Shown: positions 1 through 10,821 of the stretch, piece by piece
Layout: each line of letters begins with the position of its first letter
How positions within the stretch are numbered: position 1 is the stretch's first letter
DNA from: Singulisphaera sp. GP187
Lineage (GTDB): Bacteria > Pseudomonadota > Gammaproteobacteria > Burkholderiales > Burkholderiaceae_C
NCBI GenBank assembly: GCA_943327965.2
Contig: CALPYQ020000020.1
Location: 1-11,440 of the forward strand
Direction: 5' to 3'
DNA length: 11,440 bases
Translations under genes and position numbers: made by a program
Notes under the pieces: model-generated
What the model was told of the DNA's origin: nothing
Database searches by the model: none
The model's input: only the letters and a program-made list of their open reading frames with translations

Positions 1-897
1 ATGACGAAACCATTTCAACCCATTACAGGCAGCATCCCCGCTTTGGTCACACCCATGTTGGCGGACGGTTCCGTCGACTATGACACTTTGCGAAAACTGA
101 TCGATTGGCACATTGCCGAAGGCACAGACTGCATTGGCGTGGTTGGTACCACAGGCGAATCCCCCACGGTCAATGTTGAAGAGCATCGAGAAATTATTCG
201 AGTCTCTGTTGAGCAAGCCAAAGGTCGCGTCCCCATCATGGCTGGCTGCGGTGCAAACTCCACAGCCGAGGCCATTGAACTGGCCAAGTTTGCCAAAAGC
301 GTCGGCGCCGATTGCCAGCTGCAAGTTGTGCCCTACTACAACAAGCCCACGCAAGAAGGCCTCTACCAACACTTCAAGGCCATCGCTGAAGCGGTTCCTG
401 ATCTGCCCATTATTTTGTACAACGTACCTGGCCGCTCTGTGGCTGACATGCAGCACGACACGGTGCTCAGGCTTGCCCAAGTGCCGGGCATTGTGGGCAT
501 CAAAGAAGCAACGGGCAATATCGAGCGCGCGCAATGGCTCATCCGCGATCTGCCCAAAGATTTCGCAGTTTATTCCGGCGATGATCCAACAGCAGTAGCC
601 CTCATGCTATGCGGCGGCAAAGGCAACGTCAGTGTGACGGCCAATGTTGCGCCGCGCCTGATGCATGAACTGTGTGTGGCAGCCATTGCAGGCGATGTCA
701 AAAAAGCCATGGACATTCAATTCAAACTCATGCCCGTTCACAAGAATTTGTTCGTCGAAGCCAACCCCATTCCCGTCAAATGGGCCATGGCTCGCATGGG
801 TTTGTGCGGCGGCACTCTGCGTTTACCCATGACTGAACTTTCCAAACCTCAACAGCCCGTGGTTGAAGCCGCACTGCGCGCAAGCGGACTGCTCTAA
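1..897 (+). CDS. dapA: 4-hydroxy-tetrahydrodipicolinate synthase
   Basis: Cytosolic enzyme that condenses pyruvate with aspartate semialdehyde, the first committed step to diaminopimelate (peptidoglycan) and lysine. The 298-residue protein has the usual family length and TIM-barrel motifs in order: GTTGESPT at residues 49-56 (the threonines of the proton relay), PYYNKP at 111-116, LYNVPGR at 139-145 (catalytic Tyr140, substrate-binding Arg145) and GIKEATG at 166-172 with the Schiff-base Lys168. The ATG is the first base of the window, so promoter and ribosome binding site cannot be seen. bamC follows after 42 bases on the same strand with no terminator between them; dapA-bamC adjacency is also found in E. 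coli, which supports an operon. Nothing is missing or broken. Confidence 0.97.
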   Translation: MTKPFQPITGSIPALVTPMLADGSVDYDTLRKLIDWHIAEGTDCIGVVGTTGESPTVNVEEHREIIRVSVEQAKGRVPIMAGCGANSTAEAIELAKFAKSVGADCQLQVVPYYNKPTQEGLYQHFKAIAEAVPDLPIILYNVPGRSVADMQHDTVLRLAQVPGIVGIKEATGNIERAQWLIRDLPKDFAVYSGDDPTAVALMLCGGKGNVSVTANVAPRLMHELCVAAIAGDVKKAMDIQFKLMPVHKNLFVEANPIPVKWAMARMGLCGGTLRLPMTELSKPQQPVVEAALRASGLL

Positions 898-939
898 GTC
901 TTTGTTTCAATTTACAGCCCTTTACTCCAGGATATACAC

Positions 940-2079
940 GTGAATCGATTTGCGCCCACCCCTCGTCAAATGACTGCCTTGGCTTGTGCCACCACACTGG
1001 TTTGCCTCATGTCTGGCTGTTCCTCATTGGAGGAGGACAAAATCAATTACAAGAGCGCCAGCAAACCTCTGCCAACGCTTGAAGTTCCTCCCGACCTCAC
1101 CCAAATTAAGCGCGATAGCCGATATCAAATAGGCGGTACCGCCAGTGCTCTGGCAATGTCCTCAGGCACAACGCAGGTGCGTAGCACAACAGATGCATTG
1201 ACTGCCACCAATCAAGCCGGTAATGCGCGCATTGAGCGGATGGGCAACCAACGCATTCTAAAAATCGATATCAAAGCCGATGAGGCATGGCAACCCCTGC
1301 GTGAGTTTTGGAAAGAGAATGGTTTCACACTCAATCTTGACCAACCAGAACTTGGCATTATGGAAACAGATTGGGCAGAGAATCGCGGCAAATTACCGCA
1401 AGACTTTGTGCGCAAATCCATTGGCAGAATTTTTGATGCACTTTACTCAACAGGCGAAAGAGACAAATTCCGCACCCGCGTTGAACGTACCGACAAAGGC
1501 ATTGAAATTACCGTCACCCATCGCGGCATGGTCGAGGTTTACACAGGTCCCTTGAACAGCAACACCACATGGACACCCCGCCCCGCCGATTCAGAGTTGG
1601 AAATTGAATTTTTGCGCCGTCTGATGATGAAATTTGGTGGTCAGACATTGGTCAACACAGCGACCAGTTCACCATCGACCATTGCAACAGGACCCGCTAC
1701 TGCGGGCATGGCCAATGATGTGACCGTCACAAAAATTGGCAATCAACCAGCCATTGAAATCAAAGATGGTTTCGACCGCGCATGGCGCCGAGTGGGTGTT
1801 GCCATTGACCGCTCTGGCTTTACGGTCGAAGACCGCGACCGCGGTCAAGGTGTGTTCTTTGTGAGGTATGCCCCAGGTGGAAGCTCAGACAAAGAACCAG
1901 GCTTCTTTGCCAAAATTTTCTCCAGTGAAAAAGCAACACCTTCTCTGACCAAATATCGCATTGCTGTGACTAGCAAGGGGGATGTCTCAACCGTGTTGGT
2001 TCAGGCGGCCGATGGCCTTCCCGAAACTTCAAGCAATGCGCAAAAAATTATCAAGCTCATTGCCGACGAAATCAAATAA
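940..2079 (+). CDS. bamC: Outer membrane protein assembly lipoprotein BamC
   Basis: Lipoprotein subunit of the BAM complex, which folds beta-barrel proteins into the outer membrane; it associates with BamD. The 379-residue product starts at a GTG preceded by AGGA at 929-932, seven bases upstream. A signal peptide ends in the lipobox LMSGC, making Cys27 the lipidated residue. Next comes an unstructured, Pro-containing stretch (about 28-95, with INYKSA at 35-40 and LEVPPDLTQ at 47-55), as expected of the BamD-binding N-terminus. Two alpha/beta domains follow (about 98-235 and 260-379), joined by a Ser/Thr/Ala-rich linker (about 240-258), matching the helix-grip pair known for BamC. GIMETDWAENR at 139-149 is a typical family segment. 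It probably shares a transcript with dapA and ends at the terminator at 2093-2123. Identification rests on architecture, motifs and position after dapA. Confidence 0.92.
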   Translation: MNRFAPTPRQMTALACATTLVCLMSGCSSLEEDKINYKSASKPLPTLEVPPDLTQIKRDSRYQIGGTASALAMSSGTTQVRSTTDALTATNQAGNARIERMGNQRILKIDIKADEAWQPLREFWKENGFTLNLDQPELGIMETDWAENRGKLPQDFVRKSIGRIFDALYSTGERDKFRTRVERTDKGIEITVTHRGMVEVYTGPLNSNTTWTPRPADSELEIEFLRRLMMKFGGQTLVNTATSSPSTIATGPATAGMANDVTVTKIGNQPAIEIKDGFDRAWRRVGVAIDRSGFTVEDRDRGQGVFFVRYAPGGSSDKEPGFFAKIFSSEKATPSLTKYRIAVTSKGDVSTVLVQAADGLPETSSNAQKIIKLIADEIK

Positions 2080-2092
2080 CAAAATACAGACG

Positions 2093-2123
2093 AAAAAAAA
2101 CCCCGCAATGCGGGGTTTTTTTT
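2093..2123. terminator. Bidirectional intrinsic terminator between bamC and the small lipoprotein gene
   Basis: The stem CCCCGC (2101-2106) pairs with GCGGGG (2110-2115) around the loop AAT. Eight A before and eight T after the stem give a U-tract on either strand. It lies 13 bases after the bamC stop and 13 bases beyond the stop of the opposing lipoprotein gene, so it can end both convergent transcripts. Confidence 0.95.
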
Positions 2124-2136
2124 GGACGACTAAGAA

Positions 2137-2361
2137 TTACTTCTTAGGAGCTTCTGCAGGAGCTGCTGGTGCAGCAGGTGCAGCGGCTGGCGCAGCAGCA
2201 GCGGGAGCAGCAGCAGCGTCAGCTGGCTTAGCGTCAGCAGCAGGAGCGGCTGGCGCAGCAGCGGCTGGAGCGGGTGCAGGTGCAGCAGCTTCTTCTTTTT
2301 TACCGCAAGCGGCCAAAGCAGCAGCAGCGATCACGGCAGCCAAAACGAGGGACTTGTTCAT
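2137..2361 (-). CDS. Small Ala/Pro-rich lipoprotein of unknown function
   Basis: A 74-residue protein that I do not recognise by function. Lys3, a hydrophobic run (residues 5-18) and the lipobox LAAC (16-19) indicate a signal peptidase II substrate lipidated at Cys19. The mature part is CGKKEE followed by about 45 residues composed almost only of Ala and Pro with scattered Asp, Lys and Glu, ending in EAPKK. No folded domain is visible, so it would be an extended tether or spacer, either in the periplasm or on a membrane face. Gly20 follows the lipidated Cys and there is no Asp at +2, so by the E. coli rule outer-membrane sorting is expected. The ATG has TAAGG (minus strand, 2375-2371) nine bases upstream. 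The coding region is made of GCN/CAG-type triplet repeats including an in-frame 21-codon repeat. The gene is convergent with bamC across a shared terminator. Real coding status is supported by the start context, signal peptide and terminator. Confidence 0.8.
   Translation of the reverse strand: MNKSLVLAAVIAAAALAACGKKEEAAAPAPAPAAAAPAAPAADAKPADAAAAPAAAAPAAAPAAPAAPAEAPKK
2182..2262. repeat. In-frame direct repeat inside the lipoprotein gene
   Basis: AGCGGCTGGCGCAGCAGC occurs exactly at 2182-2199 and again at 2245-2262. The 63-base offset equals 21 codons, so gain or loss by slippage would keep the frame. The surrounding 2155-2290 is a low-complexity array of GCA/GCT/GCG and CAG-like triplets encoding Ala and Pro. 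Confidence 0.85.
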
Positions 2362-2384
2362 GATTATTTTCCTTAAAGTTAGTG

Positions 2385-2407
2385 AAAAAACAATTTCCGG
2401 GAAATTG
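2385..2407 (-). terminator. Terminator-like hairpin in the lipoprotein leader (roxA terminator or attenuator)
   Basis: Read on the minus strand, CAATTTC and GAAATTG (2407-2401 and 2397-2391) form a 7-bp stem around a CCG loop, followed directly by six T (2390-2385). This has the form of an intrinsic terminator, though with an AT-rich stem. It lies 121 bases after the roxA stop and 23 bases before the lipoprotein start codon. It could end roxA transcripts. If the lipoprotein promoter is upstream of it, it could instead act as an attenuator. Confidence 0.6.
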
Positions 2408-2424
2408 TCATCAAGATTGATTAA

Positions 2425-2498
2425 AACCCTGTTGACAGAACAGTGAGCACTCGAGCTCTCACTGAACAGCTTGCGATTATAGCTTGACTTACAGGGTT
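2425..2498. repeat. Nested inverted repeats upstream of the small lipoprotein gene
   Basis: Two exact inverted repeats are nested. The outer pair is AACCCTGT (2425-2432) with ACAGGGTT (2491-2498). The inner pair is CAGTGAG (2441-2447) with CTCACTG (2458-2464), around a 10-base loop. The inner hairpin would lie in the leader RNA if transcription starts near 2469. Either pair could be an operator or an RNA structure; the sequence alone does not decide. Confidence 0.5.
2476..2481 (-). promoter_or_regulatory. Possible -10 element for the small lipoprotein gene
   Basis: The minus strand reads a consensus TATAAT at 2481-2476. No good -35 hexamer is present 16-18 bases upstream (AGTAAT at 17-base spacing is poor). 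Predicted initiation near 2469 would give a leader of about 108 bases containing the inner inverted repeat and the terminator-like hairpin. Confidence 0.4.
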
Positions 2499-2527
2499 AT
2501 TACTAGCCTCTTCAAAGTCATATCAAA

Positions 2528-3664
2528 TTAACGCCACCAGCCTTCTTCCCACCAAGCCTGAATTAATTCAGCTGCATTTTCGCTCAATTGAGCGGCATGA
2601 GCCGAGGGCAGAAACTTGTCGTTTGCCAACTTTCTAAGCAATTTGGCGTCTTGGCCAGCCGCTTTAAAGCTCTCGCCATTGATAAAAATATGCTTCGCGT
2701 CAAACAACATTTTGGTCCGCCGGTCTAGCTGAATATCTTTTGGCCAAACAAAATTGGACAAGTCATCTTGATCAGGTGTGTCAAACCAAACGTTGGCTTT
2801 AGGCGCGGTTAAAGACTCGCCCAACAAACAATTCAACAGTTGAGGATCTTTGAGGGCTTTGGCTACTGCCTTGGCTGCAAATTGCTGCATACCCAAAGGG
2901 ATAGATGCATCTTGAATTGCGGGGGATTGGTTGGGGTCTTGGTAAAGCAAATCGTTGGCGCTACCGCTGTCTTCAGCAAGCTCCTCAGACAAACCCATCA
3001 ACAAGTCACTGGCCAATTCTGCACTTCGGGGCACCCTGAAGCCCACCGAATAGGTCATGCATTCCCCAATGGCAACGCCGTCATGCGCGTACCCTGGTGG
3101 CAGGTAAAGCATGTCGCCAGGGTTCAACACAAACTCGGTTTCTGGCTTGAAGTCTTTGAGAATTTTGAGCGGTACGCCTTCTTGCAACTCAAACTTCTTT
3201 TGACGGCCGATTCGCCATTTGCGCTGCCCCTGTGCCTGCAATAAGAAGACATCGTAACTGTCGAAATGTGGGCCGACGCCTCCTCCGTCAGTGGCAAAAC
3301 TGATCATCAAGTCATCTAGCCTTGCATCGGGCACAAATCTAAATTGTTGCAACAACGCATGCACCGCATCATGGTGCAAGTCGACCCCTTGAATGAGTAC
3401 GGTCCAATCGGGTGTTTTGAAGGACGGCAAGCTCTTGCGGGCCATAGGTCCCTTTTTGAGCGTCCACTTGGCGCCTTTGCGGACAATGTGCCTGGACTCC
3501 ACCTCCTCGTTTTCAAGCATTGAAAGCAACTCAGCGCGCTCAATGAGTGGTTTCATGTTGGGCACAGCTTGACGAATCAACAAGGGCTTTTTTTGCCAAT
3601 GGCGTTTCATAAACTGCTCGGGCGATAAGCCGCCTAACAAGGGTAAAGCTTTGTTTTTTTGCAT
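2528..3664 (-). CDS. roxA: JmjC/cupin ribosomal oxygenase, RoxA (YcfD) type: 50S protein L16 arginine hydroxylase
   Basis: Fe(II)- and 2-oxoglutarate-dependent oxygenase. The E. coli homologue YcfD hydroxylates an arginine of ribosomal protein L16, and the same substrate is inferred here. The 378 residues match the family (about 373 in E. coli). The N-terminal part has the typical KRHWQKKPLLIRQA (about 20-33). The JmjC domain carries the iron triad His133-x-Asp135 (in GGGVGPHFDSYDVF) and His194 (in LPPGYAHDG), and KWRIG at 149-153 follows the first strands. The C-terminal third is helical and ends in WWEEGWWR. I chose ATG at 3664, preceded by CAGG; the frame is open to a TTG at 3679 that has no better support. 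It is divergent from the FKBP gene, with 44 bases between the two starts and no convincing promoter hexamers there. A terminator-like hairpin lies 121 bases downstream. Confidence 0.88.
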   Translation of the reverse strand: MQKNKALPLLGGLSPEQFMKRHWQKKPLLIRQAVPNMKPLIERAELLSMLENEEVESRHIVRKGAKWTLKKGPMARKSLPSFKTPDWTVLIQGVDLHHDAVHALLQQFRFVPDARLDDLMISFATDGGGVGPHFDSYDVFLLQAQGQRKWRIGRQKKFELQEGVPLKILKDFKPETEFVLNPGDMLYLPPGYAHDGVAIGECMTYSVGFRVPRSAELASDLLMGLSEELAEDSGSANDLLYQDPNQSPAIQDASIPLGMQQFAAKAVAKALKDPQLLNCLLGESLTAPKANVWFDTPDQDDLSNFVWPKDIQLDRRTKMLFDAKHIFINGESFKAAGQDAKLLRKLANDKFLPSAHAAQLSENAAELIQAWWEEGWWR

Positions 3665-3708
3665 GGGAACCTGATCCAAATCGATTTCAAAAATGCGACA
3701 ATTCTGGG

Positions 3709-4242
3709 ATGGATATTACTTCTCAATGTGTGGTCGAACTGACCTGGACGCTTAAAGATACTTTGGGCGAAGTTTTAGACGAACTCGATGAGCCCGTGGC
3801 TTTCTTCATTGGCGGCAACGATTTGTTGCCCAAAATTGAAGAGGCTTTGCAGGGTCACACGGTTGGCGCCAAGGTCGATTTACACCTAGAGCCCGAAGAC
3901 GCCTTTGGCGACTTTGACGAAAATTTGCTGTTTTTAGAGCCCAGGGCGCTTTTTCCCAAAGACATTGAAGAAGGCCTGACCATAGAAGGCACCGCATTGC
4001 CCTCGGCATGTCACCCCGATGCACCGCGCAATGTGCTGTACACCATCACCGAAATTTACCCTGAACATGTGGTGCTAGATGGCAACCACCCTTTGTCTGG
4101 CATTGCTCTTCGCCTTAGCATCAAGGTCAACCACGTGCGATTGGCCACCGACCAAGAACAAGAAGCTGGCACTTGCGGCACCGGTTTTTTCAAAATAGAA
4201 ATTGGGGACGCGCCCGACTCTGGCGGGGGCTTGCTTCACTAA
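3709..4242 (+). CDS. SlyD-like FKBP-type peptidyl-prolyl cis-trans isomerase without His-rich tail
   Basis: Cytosolic prolyl isomerase and chaperone of the SlyD/FkpB group. The 177-residue protein shows the split FKBP fold: strand plus GEVLDE (20-25), FFIGGNDLLPKIEEALQG (32-49), the EPEDAFGDFDENL segment (61-73), then the insert-in-flap chaperone domain (about 75-125), and the family signature DGNHPLSG (124-131) returning to the FKBP core with VNHVRLAT (140-147). SlyD of E. coli ends in a His/Cys/Asp-rich nickel-binding tail. Here the last 25 residues (GTCGTGFF to SGGGLLH) hold only one Cys and one His, so metal storage is not expected. The ATG at 3709 has only a weak CTGGG upstream. It is divergent from roxA and convergent with dut. 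The family is secure; whether to call it slyD or fkpB is not, so no symbol is given. Confidence 0.9.
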   Translation: MDITSQCVVELTWTLKDTLGEVLDELDEPVAFFIGGNDLLPKIEEALQGHTVGAKVDLHLEPEDAFGDFDENLLFLEPRALFPKDIEEGLTIEGTALPSACHPDAPRNVLYTITEIYPEHVVLDGNHPLSGIALRLSIKVNHVRLATDQEQEAGTCGTGFFKIEIGDAPDSGGGLLH

Positions 4243-4251
4243 CCGGCAACT

Positions 4252-4277
4252 TGTCCGCCAAGCGGACATGTCATGTC
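4252..4277. terminator. Hairpin between the convergent FKBP and dut genes
   Basis: TGTCCGC (4252-4258) pairs with GCGGACA (4262-4268) around CAA. A second, overlapping palindrome GACATG-T-CATGTC occupies 4265-4277. The pair fills most of the 41-base gap between two convergent stop codons. No U-tract follows on either strand, so it is a candidate weak terminator or RNA 3' end stabiliser, not a classical intrinsic terminator. Confidence 0.5.
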
Positions 4278-4283
4278 AAGCGC

Positions 4284-4733
4284 TCAAGCTTTGCCTGTAG
4301 AGCCGTAGCCACCCTCACCCCGTTCGCTGGCTGCACCAAATTCAGTCACCACATTGAAGCGCGCCTGCACCACAGGGACAATCACCATTTGGGCAATGCG
4401 TTCCATGGGCTGAATGGTGAAAGCTTCATGACTGCGGTTCCAACAACTCACCATCAGAGGTCCTTGGTAATCGCTGTCGATCAAGCCCACCAGATTGCCC
4501 AACACAATGCCATGCTTGTGACCCAAACCAGAGCGTGGCAACAGCATGGCTGCAAAGCCCGGATCTTTCAGATACACAGACAATCCGGTAGAAATTAATT
4601 GCCAGGCATTGGGCTGCAAAGTAACGGGTGCATCCAAGCAAGCACGCAAATCGAGACCAGCACTTCCGGGCGTTGCATACGCTGGCAACTGATCAGCCAT
4701 TCGCGGGTCCAAAATTTTGACGTCAACGTTCAT
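4284..4733 (-). CDS. dut: dUTP diphosphatase
   Basis: Trimeric enzyme that hydrolyses dUTP to dUMP and pyrophosphate, keeping uracil out of DNA and supplying dUMP for thymidylate. The 149-residue protein (ATG at 4733) shows all five dUTPase motifs in order: AGLDLRA (25-31), PRSGL (66-70), [11 protein letters not shown] (83-93, including the catalytic Asp86), RIAQMVI (112-118) and the mobile C-terminal arm [10 protein letters not shown] (138-147). Upstream in-frame starts are ATG at 4736 and TTG at 4745; I prefer 4733 because the product then begins [12 protein letters not shown] like its relatives. The coaBC stop lies only 15 bases upstream, with no strong Shine-Dalgarno (only GAAA-like bases), so translation is probably coupled to coaBC. 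coaBC-dut adjacency is also present in E. coli. No oddities. Confidence 0.96.
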   Translation of the reverse strand: MNVDVKILDPRMADQLPAYATPGSAGLDLRACLDAPVTLQPNAWQLISTGLSVYLKDPGFAAMLLPRSGLGHKHGIVLGNLVGLIDSDYQGPLMVSCWNRSHEAFTIQPMERIAQMVIVPVVQARFNVVTEFGAASERGEGGYGSTGKA

Positions 4734-4748
4734 CATATTTTTCAAATT

Positions 4749-7712
<2,964 letters not shown>

Positions 7713-7740
7713 TTGTTAAAGCAATCAGACAAGGAATACC

Positions 7741-8595
7741 ATGAAACTGTGCGGATTTAATGTTGGCCTAGACCAGCGCTTCTTTTTGATTGCTGGCCCA
7801 TGCGTCATTGAATCTGAGCAATTGCAAATGGACACGGCAGGTACTTTAAAAGAGATCACCTCTGCCCTAGGCATCCCATTCATTTTTAAGAGCAGCTACG
7901 ACAAAGCCAACCGCTCTTCTGGCAGCACCTTTCGGGGCCCTGGCATGGAAAAAGGTTTGGAAATTTTGGCCAAGGTCAAACGCGAACTGAACCTGCCCAT
8001 CATCACCGACGTGCACACAGAAGCCGATATACCCGCTGTTGCTGCCGTGGTGGACGTTTTACAAACACCCGCTTTCTTGTGCCGCCAAACAGACTTTATT
8101 CGTGCTGTTGCCCAATCGGGTAAACCGGTCAACATCAAAAAGGGTCAGTTCTTGGCCCCGCACGACATGAAGAATGTGATCGACAAAGCACGTGCAGCCG
8201 CCCGTGAAGCCGGTTTACCAGAAGACAACTTCATGGCCTGCGAGCGCGGCGCCAGCTTTGGTTACAACAATTTGGTGTCTGACATGCGTAGCCTGGCCAT
8301 CATGCGCGAAACAGGTGCGCCCGTGGTGTTCGACGCGACTCACTCGGTGCAACTGCCAGGCGGTCAAGGCACCAGTTCGGGCGGTATGCGTGAAATGGTG
8401 CCCGTCTTGTCTCGTGCAGCCGTTGCGGTAGGTGTGGCAGGCTTGTTCATGGAAACACACCCCAACCCAGCCCAAGCCATGTCTGATGGCCCCAATGCCG
8501 TTCCCTTGCAACACATGAAGGCCTTGCTGGAAACATTGTTGGAACTCGATGCTGTAACCAAAAAGAATCCGTTCCTAGAGAACAATTTTCAGTAA
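7741..8595 (+). CDS. kdsA: 3-deoxy-8-phosphooctulonate synthase, metal-dependent type
   Basis: Condenses phosphoenolpyruvate with arabinose 5-phosphate to KDO-8-phosphate, the precursor of the KDO that links lipid A to core in lipopolysaccharide. The 284-residue TIM-barrel protein shows IAGPCVIES (17-25), [12 protein letters not shown] (49-60), [10 protein letters not shown] (131-140), [17 protein letters not shown] (167-183) and [11 protein letters not shown] (198-208). Cys21, His201, Glu238 and Asp249 occupy the four metal-ligand positions known from the Aquifex-type enzyme. Metal-independent E. coli KdsA has Asn at the Cys position, so a divalent-metal enzyme is predicted. The ATG is preceded by AAGGA (7731-7735), a good ribosome binding site five bases away. 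It lies between pyrG and eno, and its substrate PEP is the product of enolase. Confidence 0.97.
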   Translation: MKLCGFNVGLDQRFFLIAGPCVIESEQLQMDTAGTLKEITSALGIPFIFKSSYDKANRSSGSTFRGPGMEKGLEILAKVKRELNLPIITDVHTEADIPAVAAVVDVLQTPAFLCRQTDFIRAVAQSGKPVNIKKGQFLAPHDMKNVIDKARAAAREAGLPEDNFMACERGASFGYNNLVSDMRSLAIMRETGAPVVFDATHSVQLPGGQGTSSGGMREMVPVLSRAAVAVGVAGLFMETHPNPAQAMSDGPNAVPLQHMKALLETLLELDAVTKKNPFLENNFQ

Positions 8596-9940
<1,345 letters not shown>

Positions 9941-9958
9941 TTTAATTTAGCCTTTTCA

Positions 9959-10240
9959 ATGCCCATGGAAAACCGCTTTTGGCCAGCCGTCCTGATCGCT
10001 TTGTTGCTGATCTTGCAAGGACAGATTTGGCTTGGCAAAGGCGGTGTTCCTACTGTGTTCGAGCTCGAAAATAAAATCAAAGAGCAAAATGAGTTGAACG
10101 CCAAAGCCAAGCGAATCAATGGTCAACTCAACTCCGAGGTGAACGATCTCAAAGAAGGCTTGAACACTGTGGAAGAGCGCGCTCGTCACGAACTGGGCAT
10201 GGTCAAAGCCAACGAAATTTTCGTGCAGATCGAAAAATGA
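9959..10240 (+). CDS. ftsB: Cell division protein FtsB (septum formation initiator family)
   Basis: Bitopic inner-membrane divisome protein that works in the FtsQLB complex to activate septal peptidoglycan synthesis. The 93-residue protein has a short cytoplasmic N-terminus, one membrane helix (about 8-25, WPAVLIALLLILQGQIWL), then a periplasmic coiled coil (about 33-70, rich in Glu, Lys, Asn and Leu: FELENKIKEQNELNAK), and the conserved ending VEERARHELGMVKANEIFVQI. These match FtsB in size and layout. ATG at 9959 is used; ATG at 9965 (MENRFW) is equally possible, and neither has a clear Shine-Dalgarno. It lies 18 bases after eno, and its TGA overlaps the pnuC ATG in an ATGA, so translation of pnuC is probably coupled to it. 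Confidence 0.92.
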   Translation: MPMENRFWPAVLIALLLILQGQIWLGKGGVPTVFELENKIKEQNELNAKAKRINGQLNSEVNDLKEGLNTVEERARHELGMVKANEIFVQIEK

Positions 10241-10821
10241 TAGACCCGGTCGAGTTGGCCGGCTTCGTCTTGTCGTTGGCCATGGTTTTTTGCAACATCC
10301 AACAAATCCATTGGGGCTGGCCCTTGGCCATTGCCAGCTCCGCGCTTTATGGCATTGTGTTTTGGAATAGCCAACTCTACGGCGAAGCCTCTTTGCAAGT
10401 TATGTTCATTCTGACTTCTCTATGGGGTTGGAGACTATGGCTCAAGGGCAAACAAACAGCCCCAGGTCCAAACCTAGATGCACCCGCACCTTTGATGATT
10501 TCAAAGCTCTTGCCCTCTGAGCAAAAGAAGGCCGCCTTTGCAGCCCTACTGACATGGCCCGCATTGACTTATTTCTTGTACAGTTTCACGGGGAGCCATG
10601 TTGCCGCATGGGACGCATTGGTCACCACCCTGAGTTTATTGGCGCAGTTTTTATTGGCCAAAAAGAAGATTGAAAATTGGTGGGTTTGGTTGGTCGTCAA
10701 TGTACTCACGGTCGGTTTGATGCTGTTTAAATCTCTTTGGCTAACGGCCATTTTGTATTTGATTTTTGCGGTGCTCAGTTATGTAGGCCTCAAGGCTTGG
10801 CAAAAACAGCATGTCCGCTAA
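10237..10821 (+). CDS. pnuC: PnuC-family transporter, probably for nicotinamide riboside
   Basis: Inner-membrane facilitator of the PnuC (SWEET-like) family, which takes up NAD precursors such as nicotinamide riboside. The 194-residue protein is hydrophobic, with about seven membrane segments (roughly 5-22, 28-44, 52-68, 98-116, 124-140, 147-164 and 168-186). It has the aromatic-rich family features: WGWPLAIASSALYG (26-39), SLWGWRLW (61-68) and, near the end, KIENWWVWLVVNVLTVGLM (144-162) with the typical W-x-x-W-x-x-VN pattern. Its ATG overlaps the ftsB stop by four bases, and its end overlaps the next gene by 11. Some PnuC relatives carry thiamine or riboflavin (PnuT, PnuX), but no riboswitch is present and the adjacent riboside-kinase-like gene argues for nicotinamide riboside. 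Family call is firm; substrate is inferred. Confidence 0.88.
   Translation: MIDPVELAGFVLSLAMVFCNIQQIHWGWPLAIASSALYGIVFWNSQLYGEASLQVMFILTSLWGWRLWLKGKQTAPGPNLDAPAPLMISKLLPSEQKKAAFAALLTWPALTYFLYSFTGSHVAAWDALVTTLSLLAQFLLAKKKIENWWVWLVVNVLTVGLMLFKSLWLTAILYLIFAVLSYVGLKAWQKQHVR

Noticed and set aside
113..598. Plus-strand frame of 161 codons within dapA
   Set aside because: Out-of-frame shadow; dapA in the other frame has all its catalytic residues.
2155..2290. Triplet-repeat block considered as a CRISPR-like array
   Set aside because: There are no regular spacers, units are only three bases and they lie in frame in a coding region; it is low-complexity coding sequence.
2432..2437. Plus-strand TTGACA resembling a -35 element
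   Set aside because: No -10-like hexamer lies 15-19 bases downstream, and no plus-strand gene begins nearby.
1982..2446. Plus-strand frame of 154 codons with an Ala/Gly-rich middle
   Set aside because: It overlaps the bamC 3' end, crosses the terminator and is the mirror of the GCN-repeat lipoprotein gene; triplet repeats keep several frames open. No ribosome binding site or family features.
2840..3244. Plus-strand frame of 134 codons within roxA
   Set aside because: Antisense shadow of a gene with intact JmjC metal ligands; no recognisable protein features.
3665..3679. Longer roxA start at a TTG
   Set aside because: The ATG at 3664 has a CAGG upstream and fits the family length; the same reasoning drops the TTG starts for dut (4745) and coaBC (5975).
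10200..10240. Possible riboswitch before pnuC
   Set aside because: pnuC starts inside the end of ftsB with a four-base overlap, leaving no room for a leader aptamer.
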